Shown here: positions 1 through 13,206 of the stretch, in pieces | How positions within the stretch are numbered: the stretch's first letter is position 1 | How the letters are laid out: each line of letters opens with the position of its first letter | Source: Mixophyes australis | Taxonomy: Eukaryota; Chordata; Amphibia; Anura; Limnodynastidae | NCBI GenBank assembly: GCA_036250195.1 | Contig: JAVHZZ010000006.1 | Coordinates: 72,096,869 to 72,160,868, forward strand | DNA length: 64,000 nucleotides | Direction: 5' to 3' | Position numbers and translations under genes: made by a program | The notes under the pieces: generated by a model | What the model was told of the DNA's origin: nothing | The model's input: the letters and a program-made list of their open reading frames with translations, nothing else | Database searches by the model: none

Positions 1-814
1 GGGTGCCCTAAACAGTCTGGGCATGCTGATTCTTGTATAACTACAAGCACCAGCATACCCATGGCAGCCAGGGCATGCTTGCACTTGGAGAATCACAAGT
101 GCCAACATGCCCTGACACCCATGGATGGCTGAGACATGTAGTACCACAAAGCAAAATGTTTGCAAAACCACAACAACTTGTTTACAACCACACACTTTTA
201 ATAAAAATAATAAAACCCCAATAAATACACTAAACACCCTCATTCATACCACGTACATGTATTAAAAATAATAAACCCCAAAATACTTACCAATCTGAAT
301 TCTTCCTCTTTTGTCAGCAGCTTTCAATCCCAAAATGCTTGAACTATGTCCCAAATAATTTGTAATTCCAAGTGTCCCTGCTTGTAAATATCTTCTGTTC
401 TTCTTGGCCAAAAACGCCCCCTTGGTGCTTGCAGTTTTCTTTTCTTCAGCCCAGGAGGGGCCCCATATTTGTAATCCAAATCCAGAACATGCTTGGAAAA
501 AAAATAAATAAACCCAGTTTACAGATGCAAACTTCTGCATGTACAGTGTTCCAGCAGACCGAAGCTAATGAATAGAATCCAGCCGCGAGGTCTATTTATA
601 GTCTATGGGGAATAGACCATGACAGCGTGGGAAATCCTCATAGACCCCCCCCCCCCCACCCATAGAAAACCCCATTGCCCCCAGAACCCCCCCCCACCAC
701 CACGCACACACACACACGAGTAGGAGGGTGGATGCACCAAAGGGGCGAGGCCATATAATGTTGGTGGCATGGTCAACATGGGATGGGGCTGCACTTCCTT
801 AGACATGACATGTT
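1..814. other. No gene recognised
   Basis: AT-rich sequence with short simple runs (a C run at about 647-658, ACACAC near 705). Small open frames on both strands lack any domain. Confidence 0.4.
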
Positions 815-997
815 GGGGGAGATTCAATTACTGGTGGTGTGGCATGCAGATATTGAGCAGCGCACATTGACTGCAATTGTAGAAATCTATACTAATTTTC
901 CAGGATGCCAGGAAAACCGGGAGATTTCTGTCAAATCTCCACCATGAAGTGTCTCCAGACGTTCCGGAGACACTTCGTGGCTAATTGAATTCCCCCC
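815..997. mobile_element. MITE related to the GGGGGTATTCAATTG families
   Basis: Left GGGGGAGATTCAATTA and right TAATTGAATTCCCCCC are imperfect inverted ends. An internal hairpin GAAGTGTCTCC ... GGAGACACTTC lies at about 946-977. Target duplication unclear. Confidence 0.55.
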
Positions 998-2519
998 ATT
1001 ATGTATTAAAATGGTGTTACGCTCACCACGCCACCCACCAGACACATCTCGCCACCCCCAGGCACATTATGACCCCCTCCCCCAGCCCACCTGTACTTAC
1101 CTACATGCTTCTGACGTCAAAGTAGAAAACATCCTGCAGAGTGAGCAGGGAAGCTCTCAGGAAATCTTTCGAGATTTGGAGCTCCTGGCTCGCTGGACAG
1201 TGTGTGATGACACAACACAGAAACCACAACACACTGATCACACCTATCAAAACAGGGGGAAAAAAACATACAGGTAAACCAAACCCCCATGCCCGGTATT
1301 AATTTAAATTTTTTACTAAAACAGATCCACCAACACACAAGATCTTTTTGTGCCATGGAACCCCAAAGTAATAATTAGCAGTAGGACCTGGAACTTCCAA
1401 CCTCCACTGTAGACAGCACCACACAATGACAGCACATTATCAAGGCAGATAGCCCTAAACTACCCACTGCACAATAATTGATTACATAAGTAATCACCTC
1501 TTTTACTATAATACACATAAACCCTAGAACAATCCATCTACCTGTGTAGAATTAAAATGTTTCAACCAATTAAAAATACATACAATTTTCTGGGAGAGGT
1601 CCACAAGTTGTATAGTGCAGCTCCAAATCAGAGCTTCATCATGAAAATGATTCAGAGCAAATCCAAGCAAATGTTATTCAAAAGCAACAATTAGAGGAAT
1701 GATATTTCAGTACCTGCCAAATAACTGTCAAATCCATCATAAAGAATTGGAGGGAAAAAAGCACACCTGGGAATTTGACTAGAACAGGCTGTCCTCCAAA
1801 ACAGCAATCTACAGAGAAAGGCTCTTGTTATAAAGGCTACCAAGAGGCTCATCACCTAGAGGTTTCCAGAAAGAATGTGGGATATCCTAATACCAAGTGG
1901 ATTTAGATTGTATTGTCCGATTATACAAACATTGAAATGTTTATCCTCAATGCTAGGCACTATTTTTGGAGTAAGCCTAACAATGCACATTTTCCCAAGA
2001 ACGCTATCCTACTGTGAAGCATGGTGATAGGAGCATAATGCTGAGGGGATGTTTCTCTGCTTGAGGGACTTGAAAACTTATCAAAAAGAGGGAATAATGG
2101 CAGATAGGAATCGGTCGAACACCTATAATACCCATTCGATTGTAAATTCATTAAATCTCATTCAAACTCATTGCCTTTCGCTGTTCTCCCTATTAACACC
2201 AATGGACTGAATTCCCCTCATAAAAGATGGTTACTATTTTCTACAATTCACAAACTACATGGTGATATTGTTCTTTTGTAGGAAATTCATTTCCAAACTG
2301 CGAAACCCCCTTATGGCCATTATGATCCGTAACACTGTACCTTTTTCTTTAACCGACTCCAAGGGGGACCCAGAGGCCAAATACTTTGTCTTATCTGGTT
2401 GTGGCCAGGTCTCGAGTTTAGTGGCCATCTTGAAATGTGCTCCAGAGCGGAGAAGGTTCATTTTAAGTATTCATCTGTTATGGCTACCAGTGCGGCATAA
2501 ACTTATAGAACTTTAGCAG
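998..2519. other. No gene recognised
   Basis: Parts of 1600-2300 look like degraded transposon sequence, but I cannot name a family or find ends. Confidence 0.35.
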
Positions 2520-3290
2520 AAGAGGTCTTCACCTATAGCAGCCGCCTTTCCCGTAGAGACTGGTTATGCTCACAGGTACTCTGATGCCCCCAGGACTTAC
2601 ACTCCTTGTAGTACAAGTTTATGTTCACACGGCAGCGCACAGGTACAGGAGGTAATACACAGAGTACAGACAGGCCAGAGATCTGCGGACCGGACAGAGC
2701 ACAGGTGGAGATGTCGGGTACAAGCAGGGTCTGGGTCACCGGCAATGGTTCAGAGTCCGGGTAGAGGCAAAAGGTCAGGGTCACAGGAAATGGTTCAGTG
2801 TCCAGGAACAGGCAGAGGATATACACAGATATATCATCCAAGGTTCAACACCAAAATAGCACAGGAGCAGGCAGCAGTACTGAGACAGGACGCTATAACC
2901 AGCAGTGAGGCTCAGTCCTCACTGCTGCCTTAAGTAGTACTAACAGCCAATCATGGAAGAGCCCTGAAAGTATACCCAGGACTTGCCTAATTAATAAATG
3001 GCACTACTGACCAATGAGGAAGCAGAGTGCCCAGCTGCCTAATCCTCTAAACAGCCATGAATGGCTGGACCTTCACAGACCTGTGCGCGCACGCCCAGCT
3101 GTTTGACAGCGGCGGCAGGGAATCTCAAGCGTCCCGGTTGTTGCCCAGCCAACTGGGACGAAGTGGCCGGAAGTGATGTCCCGGTCGTCATAGCGACGGC
3201 TACTAACATTATCTCTAAATCTCCCCCCTAGACATAGTGGCACCAGGGGTGGAGAAGTGGCTGAGGGGGCAGGGGGGTACACTCCTTCCT
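2520..3290. repeat. Another LTR-like GC-rich repeat segment
   Basis: Imperfect internal tandem blocks (CAGGGTCTGGGTCACCGGCA, GGTCAGGGTCACAGGAAATG at about 2725-2810), a CAGTGAGGCTCAGTCCTCACTG palindrome (2902-2923) and a CpG-rich right part. Composition resembles the 3690 and 60180 repeats but I cannot align it to them. Confidence 0.4.
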
Positions 3291-3689
3291 GCCACTAGCA
3301 ACAATGTTAAAGGTGTTAAACCTCTCCAGGCTGATTCACATGAAGGCTGCATTAATCAACCTGGATTGGTTAAAAGGGCAAGAGGCTGGATAACATCTTG
3401 CCAGGTTTCGTACTTTAAACTGGATAAAAAGGGCTCTGTTGACCATGTAAGATATATACCATCTGTACTTCTGGATTTTTACTAGTACCCCTAACTGGTG
3501 TGTAACAGTCCTTATATTGACCCGTGAGTAATAAACCATAACTGCTTCAATCTTCTGCCTGATGCTTATTGCCTGTTGTATCTTGTGACCAATAGATCAG
3601 AGCATACAATCTAGGCCGTCCCCTGGCTGTTCTACGTGGAACTCTGTGTCAACGCTTTACCCGCTCCCCAGCAGTCCTGATCCTTAGTA

Positions 3690-4390
3690 AGCAGTCAGGA
3701 GGTACCAGCCAGCACACAGCAAAGAGGCTGTCCCGGGTATCAGGACTGAAGGTTTACCTACTGGTATTGGTGCGTCTAAACTGAGGGACCCCCGCAAGGA
3801 GCTTTGGATTTTGCTGCAAAGAGATGTGCAGATCGCGGCCCTCCCAGTTAGCCACCAGTGAGGTAATTGGTGAACAAGCGTGGTCTGCAATCCGAGGTCA
3901 AACCATGCGGGCAATGGAAGTACCCAAGGAGCAGACAAAAGTCGAGTCAGGAAGCCAGGAGTCAAACCAGGAGATATGTAAAAACCAGAGGGAGATCCAA
4001 AAGGAGAGTCAGGCAGAACTGGGTCAAAGTCCAGATAATCAGGCAGGATGCTTGGGAGCAAACAGGAGCATTGGAGCATAGGGAGACCTAGATACTCTGG
4101 CACCCTCGTGGTATCAGAGGCCTCTTTAAATAGTGTAGGGATTGGTGGCAGGAATTCGGTGGGCAGGACACCAACAGAAGCGTCCCGTTGCTTATGCGAC
4201 GGAGACTTGCGTGACCAGCACATGTGTGTGCTGATGCCAGGCACGGAGAATAGAAAGTATCTCGTCTCTAGGTGACAGGATGCGATTGTGCAGAGAAGGA
4301 AGGTGATCATCCCGAGCACGGAGTGGACGTGTGGGAACAGTGGCCGACAGAGGCGCTGCAGCAGCTATACCAGCTACCCAAAAGTAAGTG
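3690..4390 (-). mobile_element. LTR-like interspersed repeat, minus copy
   Basis: Reverse complement of the family at 60180-61730 (shared blocks listed there), lacking the minisatellite part. The 211-codon minus-strand open frame here has no recognisable domain and is part of the repeat. Confidence 0.6.
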
Positions 4391-4599
4391 GTTCCAGGGG
4401 CCGATGAAGTAGACTTGTGATGACAGTCCTATCTTCCTATAACTATTGCGCAGTTGGCGAGTGTCTGGGGGCAGAGGACACCAGTAGGAATGGTCAGTAA
4501 CAGTACCTTACTGATGGTGAGAAAGGAACCCAAATACATTGTGTAAGATCCCCCCCAGACTGGGTAGAAAGGAAGTCCATCCGGTCAAACTGGTAAAAA

Positions 4600-6360
4600 T
4601 TAAACCATGATATCACCATTGAAAACATTAACGCCCCCTAACACTGGTCAGGCCTGCTTCTTCCACCACTTTTTCACTGACTCAACTAATTTACATAAGG
4701 GATGGATTGTATTGGGTGGAGAGTTTAACACCATCAACTCACAAAAATTAGACCGATCTTGTTCACAATAATCTAATAACAACTCAGGCACAAAGGCACT
4801 TGCTAAACACGTGGCTGAGTCCGGTCTCTTTGACACATGGATATGTAAATACCTGTCCTCAAGATATTACACCTACACCTACAAGATATTACACCTTGTT
4901 CTCCCACCCGCATCAATCCTACTACAGAATTGACCTGATATCAGGCTGTAGTCAAATTATCCAGACTCTCACAGGCTAACCCAAAAGGAAACCAACCTGG
5001 AGACTAAACTCCTAAAGCTACTCCAGTTTTAATAAATTATTAACATACGTTTACAGGAATACTTTGAGAATAATATGTCCGAAGATATACATCTACCTAC
5101 AATCTGGGAGTCCCATTAGGCCATTATTAGAGGAGTCATTATAAATTTTTCATCTCAACGCAAAACTAACCTCCTTATCAAGAGATATTCAAAATCTTGA
5201 AAATATTCACAAATGTTTTAAAACACTCACAACACCGCTAACAATGGACAAATGAACATAGCTATTCAAGAATTCTTAGAATCCTGTAATTTGCCCCAAG
5301 TTAGTCACTCAATGAGCACAAATCTTAGTAGTGCTATTACAGAAGAGGAGCTATAACTAGCTCTGAAATCCCTCAAAGCGAGGGCCTGATTTACCATTAG
5401 TCAACCTAGGCAATTGCCTAGGGCCCAGCGGTCCCCAGAGGGCCCTCCCAGGGCTAGCAGTGAGACCAACCTTTAAAAATGGGCCACTACTTATGGGCCA
5501 GTGCTATGTGCTTGCACCCCCGGGCTAAGTCTTCCAGCCAGCCCCTGAATAGGGGTATATGTTATGCTAAAAAACTATAGTGCTATGGATTTTTTCATGG
5601 AGGGGACCCCAAACCAGTATCTTGCCTAGGGCCCCATGTGGTCTAAATCCGGCTCTGCTCAAAGCCCACGGGACCCAACAGCCGTCCCATGGCCTATTAT
5701 AAAACATCTGCTTACTCTCTCACCTCATCTGTTACAACTTTTTAATAAGATTCTAGAGGGTGATTATTTTCACCCTGAAACTACCCACTCAAAAATTATA
5801 GTCATACCAAAACCAAATAAAGACCCTTTGGACTGGTTTAATTGTAGGCCAATACCCCTTTTAAACACTGATTTCAAACTGTTCGCCAAACAGATTAAGC
5901 CCTTTACTACCTACCATAATAGATTCTGATCAGGTGGATTTTATTCCGTACAGTGATGCATGTCACAACACACACAGAATTATCAACTTAATACATTACA
6001 TCAACGACTGTAAATTGCCATTGGATACCAAGAAAGCATTTCACAGGCTGTTTGTACTGAGCCGTTAGCAGCTAAAATACGGGTCAACCCTGACATAAAA
6101 GGTATTAAATTAGGCTCTCATCAGTACAAAATCTCGCTCTTTGCAGATGACAGAATGCTTACCTCCAACCCACACACTTCCCTCCCAAACTTATTTCGGG
6201 AACTTGACATCTACAACACCCTCTCGGATTATAAAGTCAATAACACTAAATCAGAGGATTTAGCATTCCAATTATCCACACACACAATCAATTCTGAATT
6301 TCTGTTGAAACAACAAATCCATCCAATATTTAGGTATCTCTATAACTAATATTTGAATCA
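4600..6360 (+). mobile_element. L1/Tx1-like LINE fragment, split by a MITE
   Basis: Plus-strand pieces in order: endonuclease (WIVLGGEFNTI, LDRS, near 4708-4770), RT entry (IIVIPKPNKDP, RPIPLLNTDFKLFAKQI, 5790-5900) and RT palm (LFADDRML near 6138). Many stops and a gap between the RT segments. The 5380-5657 MITE lies inside. Confidence 0.8.
5380..5657. mobile_element. hAT-type MITE, 278 bp, inside an L1-like fragment
   Basis: Ends GAGGGCCTGATTTA and TAAATCCGGCTCTG match the 31204-31597 family. Exact 8-bp duplication CTCAAAGC at 5372-5379 and 5658-5665. It interrupts the L1-like sequence, so it is younger. Confidence 0.92.
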
Positions 6361-6640
6361 ACTATTTCAATTAAACTTCCTCCTAATAAATGACGCGATC
6401 CAAAGGGATTTGAAAGTATGGTTTTTTTTTAGCGGCTTCCACTGTGCAGGTCGTGGCCCTCTGGAGAGTATGGTAGAGCTTAGCGGACTACAGCTATACA
6501 AGATGGTAGCCCGAGCTAGGTAGTAGGAGAGGCTCTGAAGTAACAGGAAAGTCACTGGAGAATAGAGACTGTTCTGTGGTCAGCGGATGATGAGCACAAT
6601 AACGAGAATGCTTCAGAGGATGGCATGTATTACCACTGGA

Positions 6641-6642
<2 letters not shown>

Positions 6643-6676
<34 letters not shown>
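6643..6676. repeat. (TA)n microsatellite
   Basis: Pure TA run just before the first diverged satellite A units. Confidence 0.9.
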
Positions 6677-6679
<3 letters not shown>

Positions 6680-6699
6680 AGATGACAGGTGCAGGAGTA

Positions 6700-9600
6700 A
6701 GCAACACTAGAGGTGTACTACAGCTGATAAGTATGCTATCAATATGGAGATAAGGTATTCCAGATGGCAGTTCAGAGGTAGATAGCATGGAGATGAACTG
6801 CGGCTGACAGTATTACCACTGACGTGGAGATGAGATATCAGATGATAGATGCAGAGGTAAGTAATGCTGGAGATGCACTGCGGCTGGTAGGTATACCACT
6901 GACGTGGAGACAAGGTTATCCAGACAGCAGGTACAATAACTAGTGACATGGAGATGCACTGCGGCTGGTAAGTATTACCACTGACGTGGAGACGAGGTTA
7001 TCCAGACAGCAGGTACAATAACTAGTGACATGGAGATGCACTGCGGCTGGTAGGTATACCACTGACGTGGAGACAAGGTTATCCAGACAGCAGGTACAAT
7101 AACTAGTGACATGGAGATGTACTGCGGCTGGTAAGTATTACCACTGACGTGGAGACAAGGTTATCCAGACAGCAGGTACAATAACTAGTGACATGGAGAT
7201 GTACTGCGGCTGGTAAGTATTACCACTGACGTGGAGACAAGGTTATCCAGACAGCAGGTACAATAACTAGTGACATGGAGATGTACTGCGGCTGGTAAGT
7301 ATTACCACTGACGTGGAGACGAGGTTATCCAGACAGCAGGTACAATAACTAGTGACATGGAGATGCACTGCGGCTGGTAAGTATTACCACTGACGTGGAG
7401 ACAAGGTTATCCAGACAGCAGGTACAATAACTAGTGACATGGAGATGTACTGCGGCTGGTAAGTATTACCACTGACGTGGAGACGAGGTTATCCAGACAG
7501 CAGGTACAATAACTAGTGACATGGAGATGCACTGCGGCTGGTAAGTATTACCACTGACGTGGAGACAAGGTTATCCAGACAGCAGGTACAATAACTAGTG
7601 ACATGGAGATGTACTGCGGCTGGTAAGTATTACCACTGACGTGGAGACGAGGTTATACAGACAGCAGGTACAATAACTAGTGACATGGAGATGTACTGCG
7701 GCTGGTAGGTATACCACTGACGTGGAGACAAGGTTATCCAGACAGCAGGTACAATAACTGGTAACGTGGAGATGTACTGCGGCTGGTAAGTATTACCACT
7801 GACGTGGAGACAAGGTTATCCAGACAGCAGGTACAATAACTAGTGACATGGAGATGCACTGCGGCTGGTAATCATTACCACTGACGTGGAGACGAGGTTA
7901 TCCAGACAGCAGGTACAATAACTAGTGACATGGAGATGTACTGCGGCTGGTAAGTATTACCACTGACGTGGAGACAAGGTTATCCAGACAGCAGGTACAA
8001 TAACTAGTGTCATGGAGATGTACTGCGGCTGGTAAGTATTACCACTGACGTGGAGATGAGATATCAGATGATAGATGCAGAGGTAAGTAATGCTGGAGAT
8101 GCACTGCGGCTGGTAGGTATACCACTGACGTGGAGATGAGGTTATCCAGACAGCAGGTACAATAACTAGTGTCATGGAGATGTACTGCGGCTGGTAAGTA
8201 TTACCACTGACGTGGAGACGAGGTTATACAGACAGCAGGTACAATAACTAGTGACATGGAGATGTACTGCGGCTGGTAAGTATTACCACTGACGTGGAGA
8301 CGAGGTTATCCAGACAGCAGGTACAATAACTAGTGACATGGAGATGTACTGCGGCTGGTAAGTATTACCACTGACGTGGAGACAAGGTTATCCAGACAGC
8401 AGGTACAATAACTAGTGACATGGAGATGCACTGCGGCTGGTAAGTATTACCACTGACGTGGAGACAAGGTTATCCAGACAGCAGGTACAATAACTAGTGA
8501 CATGGAGATGTACTGCGGCTGGTAAGTATTACCACTGACGTGGAGACGAGGTTATACAGACAGCAGGTACAATAACTAGTGACATGGAGATGCACTGCGG
8601 CTGGTAAGTATTACCACTGACGTGGAGACGAGGTTATCCAGACAGCAGGTACAATAACTAGTGACATGGAGATGCACTGCGGCTGGTAGGTATACCACTG
8701 ACGTGGAGACAAGGTTATCCAGACAGCAGGTACAATAACTAGTGACATGGAGATGCACTGCGGCTGGTAGGTATACCACTGACGTGGAGACAAGGTTATC
8801 CAGACAGCAGGTACAATAACTAGTGACATGGAGATGCACTGCGGCTGGTAGGTATACCACTGACGTGGAGACAAGGTTATCCAGACAGCAGGTACAATAA
8901 CTAGTGACATGGAGATGCACTGCGGCTGGTAAGTATTACCACTGACGTGGAGACAAGGTTATCCAGACAGCAGGTACAATAACTAGTGACATGGAGATGT
9001 ACTGCGGCTGGTAAGTATTACCACTGACGTGGAGACAAGGTTATCCAGACAGCAGGTACAATAACTAGTGACATGGAGATGCACTGTGGCTGGTAGGTAT
9101 ACCACTGACGTGGAGATGAGGTTATCCAGACAGCAGGTACAATAACTAGTGACATGGAGATGCACTGCGGCTGGTAAGTATTACCACTGACGTGGAGACG
9201 AGGTTATCCAGACAGCAGGTACAATAACTAGTGACATGGAGATGCACTGCGGCTGGTAAGTATTACCACTGACGTGGAGACAAGGTTATCCAGACAGCAG
9301 GTACAATAACTAGTGACATGGAGATGTACTGCGGCTGGTAAGTATTACCACTGACGTGGAGACGAGGTTATCCAGACAGCAGGTACAATAACTAGTGACA
9401 TGGAGATGCACTGCGGCTGGTAAGTATTACCACTGACGTGGAGACGAGGTTATCCAGACAGCAGGTACAATAACTAGTGACATGGAGATGCACTGCGGCT
9501 GGTAGGTATACCACTGACGTGGAGACAAGGTTATCCAGACAGCAGGTACAATAACTAGTGACATGGAGATGCACTGCGGCTGGTAGGTATACCACTGACG

Positions 9601-12482
9601 TGGAGACAAGGTTATCCAGACAGCAGGTACAATAACTAGTGACATGGAGATGCACTGCGGCTGGTAAGTATTACCACTGACGTTGAGACAAGGTTATCCA
9701 GACAGCAGGTACAATAACTAGTGACATGGAGATGCACTGCGGCTGGTAAGTATTACCACTGACGTTGAGACAAGGTTATCCAGACAGCAGGTACAATAAC
9801 TAGTGACATGGAGATGTACTGCAGCTGGTAAGTATTACCACTGACGTGGAGACAAGGTTATCCAGACAGCAGGTACAATAACTAGTGACATGGAGATGTA
9901 CTGCGGCTGGTAGGTATACCACTGACGTGGAGACAAGGTTATCCAGACAGCAGGTACAATAACTAGTGACATGGAGATGCACTGTGGCTGGTAGGTATAC
10001 CACTGACGTGGAGATGAGGTTATCCAGACAGCAGGTACAATAACTAGTGACATGGAGATGCACTGCGGCTGGTAAGTATTACCACTGACGTGGAGACGAG
10101 GTTATCCAGACAGCAGGTACAATAACTAGTGTCATGGAGATGCACTGCGGCTGGTAAGTATTACCACTGACGTGGAGACGAGGTTATCCAGACAGCAGGT
10201 ACAATAACTAGTGACATGGAGATGCACTGCGGCTGGTAAGTATTACCACTGACGTGGAGACAAGGTTATCCAGACAGCAGGTACAATAACTAGTGACATG
10301 GAGATGTACTGCGGCTGGTAAGTATTACCACTGACGTGGAGACGAGGTTATACAGACAGCAGGTACAATAACTAGTGACATGGAGATGCACTGCGGCTGG
10401 TAAGTATTACCACTGACGTGGAGACGAGGTTATACAGACAGCAGGTACAATAACTAGTGACATGGAGATGTACTGCGGCTGGTAAGTATTACCACTGACG
10501 TGGAGACAAGGTTATCCAGACAGCAGGTACAATAACTAGTGACATGGAGATGTACTGCGGCTGGTAAGTATTACCACTGACGTGGAGACAAGGTAATCCA
10601 GACAGCAGGTACAATAACTAGTGACATGGAGATGTACTGCGGCTGGTAAGTATTACCACTGACGTGGAGACAAGGTTATCCAGACAGCAGGTACAATAAC
10701 TAGTGACATGGAGATGTACTGCGGCTGGTAGGTATACCACTGACGTGGAGACAAGGTTATCCAGACAGCAGGTACAATAACTAGTGACATGGAGATGCAC
10801 TGCGGCTGGTAAGTATTACCACTGACGTGGAGACAAGGTTATCCAGACAGCAGGTACAATAACTAGTGACATGGAGATGTACTGCGGCTGGTAGGTATAC
10901 CACTGACGTGGAGACAAGGTTATCTAGACAGCAGGTACAATAACTAGTGACATGGAGATGCACTGCGGCTGGTAGGTATACCACTGACGTGGAGACAAGG
11001 TTATCCAGACAGCAGGTACAATAACTAGTGACATGGAGATGCACTGCGGCTGGTAAGTATTACCACTGACGTTGAGACAAGGTTATCCAGACAGCAGGTA
11101 CAATAACTAGTGACATGGAGATGTACTGCGGCTGGTAAGTATTACCACTGACGTGGAGACAAGGTTATCCAGACAGCAGGTACAATAACTAGTGACATGG
11201 AGATGTACTGCGGCTGGTAAGTATTACCACTGACGTGGAGACGAGGTTATCCAGACAGCAGGTACAATAACTAGTGACATGGAGATGTACTGCGGCTGGT
11301 AAGTATTACCACTGACGTGGAGACGAGGTTATCCAGACAGCAGGTACAATAACTAGTGACATGGAGATGCACTGCGGCTGGTAAGTATTACCACTGACGT
11401 GGAGACAAGGTTATCCAGAGAGCAGGTACAATAACTAGTGACATGGAGATGCACTGCGGCTGGTAGGTATTACCACTGACGTGGAGACAAGGTTATCCAG
11501 AGAGCAGGTACAATAACTAGTGACATGGAGATGCACTGCGGCTGGTAGGTATACCACTGACGTGGAGACAAGGTTATCCAGACAGCAGGTACAATAACTA
11601 GTGACATGGAGATGTACTGCGGCTGGTAAGTATTACCACTGACGTGGAGACGAGGTTATCCAGACAGCAGGTACAATAACTAGTGACATGGAGATGTACT
11701 GCGGCTGGTAAGTATCACCACTGACGTGGAGACGAGGTTATCCAGACAGCAGGTACAATAACTAGTGTCATGGAGATGTACTGCGGCTGGTAAGTATTAC
11801 CACTGACGTGGAGACGAGGTTATCCAGACAGCAGGTACAATAACTAGTGACATGGAGATGCACTGCGGCTGGTAAGTATTACCACTGACGTGGAGACAAG
11901 GTTATCCAGACAGCAGGTACAATAACTAGTGACATGGAGATGTACTGCGGCTGGTAAGTATTACCACTGACGTGGAGACGAGGTTATACAGACAGCAGGT
12001 ACAATAACTAGTGACATGGAGATGTACTGCGGCTGGTAAGTATTACCACTGACGTGGAGACAAGGTTATCCAGAGAGCAGGTACAATAACTAGTGACATG
12101 GAGATGCACTGCGGCTGGTAGGTATACCACTGACGTGGAGACAAGGTTATCCAGACAGCAGGTACAATAACTAGTGACATGGAGATGTACTGCGGCTGGT
12201 AAGTATTACCACTGACGTGGAGACGAGGTTATCCAGACAGCAGGTACAATAACTAGTGACATGGAGATGCACTGCGGCTTGTAGGTATACCACTGACGTG
12301 GAGACAAGGTTATCCAGACAGCAGGTACAATAACTAGTGTCATGGAGATGTACTGCGGCTGGTAAGTATTACCACTGACGTGGAGACGAGGTTATCCAGA
12401 CAGCAGGTACAATAACTAGTGTCATGGAGATGCACTGCGGCTGGTAGGTATACCACTGACGTGGAGACAAGGTTATCCAGAC
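6700..12482. repeat. Satellite array A, 81/82-bp unit, about 70 copies
   Basis: Tandem units run from diverged copies at 6700-6880 to 12482. Each contains the blocks TTATCCAGACAGCAGGTACA, ATAACTAGTGACATGGAGAT and GACGTGGAGAC. By hand count there are about 69 regular units. About 50 are 82 bp with the junction GGTAAGTATTACC, about 20 are 81 bp with GGTAGGTATACC, and one is a hybrid (about 11462). Most other differences are single substitutions (GCACTG/GTACTG, GACAAGG/GACGAGG). Where 81-bp units are adjacent the minus strand stays open with a 27-residue period, a by-product of unit length. A diverged unit at about 6826-6870 recurs at about 8052-8097, offset about 1226 bp. Confidence 0.97.
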
Positions 12483-13206
12483 ACAAACCAAACAGAGTTC
12501 CTGTGCTGAGCTTTAGGAAAGCATTTAGTATTAAAGCAGCTGAATAAGAGAAATTAGGGTAAATGGCAACCCTATGAAATAGAAAATTCAACACAAACAA
12601 ACCTTACAGCGCTAAATAAATAGGAGTACAATAGGAAATAGTTGGATTGTGTATTGATTATAAAGCTATACAAGAAGAATCGGCATTCAACAATATATGT
12701 TTAAACTTTGGAAATAAAATACAGGAGACCGGTATAGAAAATAAATAAATAAGATAAATAATTAAAATGCAAACGAGCTGGGTCTACCACATATAAAATG
12801 TGCTCACATAATAAGAGTTATCAGAACACGCAAGCAGCTATTCATTACTGTCTAGACGAATCAACTGAAAACTCTCTCCATATATTCTTCAGAAACTCAA
12901 GTGTACTAAATACACTACGATACAAAGTATCTGCATATCGTTAATGTCCTTGTCTCGATTGCATCTATTCTGTGAACACATTTTATATGTGGTAGACCCA
13001 GCTTGTTTGCATTTTAATTATTTATTTTATTTATTTATTTATTTTCCATTGTCTATTTTTGGTGAGACCGGTCTCCAGTATTTTATTTCCAAAGTTTAAA
13101 CATATATTGTCTAATGCCGATTCTTCTTGTATAGCTTTATAATCAATACACAATTCAACTATTTCCTCTTGTACTCCTATTTATTTAGCGCTGTAAGGTT
13201 TGTTTG
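12483..13206. mobile_element. Foldback (long inverted repeat) insertion between satellites A and B
   Basis: Arms at 12594-12807 and 12972-13206 are reverse complements with about 93% identity by eye (for example CAAACAAACCTTACAGCGCT on the left against its complement on the right). The right arm has about 22 extra bases near 13040-13065. The loop is about 164 bp. A further 111 bp (12483-12593) of unique sequence lies outside the left arm. No transposase is visible and family is unknown. It sits exactly at the A/B satellite boundary. Confidence 0.85.

Noticed and set aside
3684..4319. 211-codon minus-strand open frame
   Set aside because: It lies in the LTR-like repeat and is not kept open in the copy at 60.2-61.7 kb; no domain.
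8576..11044. Long minus-strand open frames with a 27-residue repeat (MSLVIVPAVWIT...)
   Set aside because: They occur only where consecutive 81-bp satellite units keep the frame open. Each 82-bp unit shifts it, and there is no start context or conserved protein signal.
6700..12482. Regular direct repeats as a CRISPR array
   Set aside because: The whole 81/82-bp unit is repeated with no unique spacers, and the host is a vertebrate.
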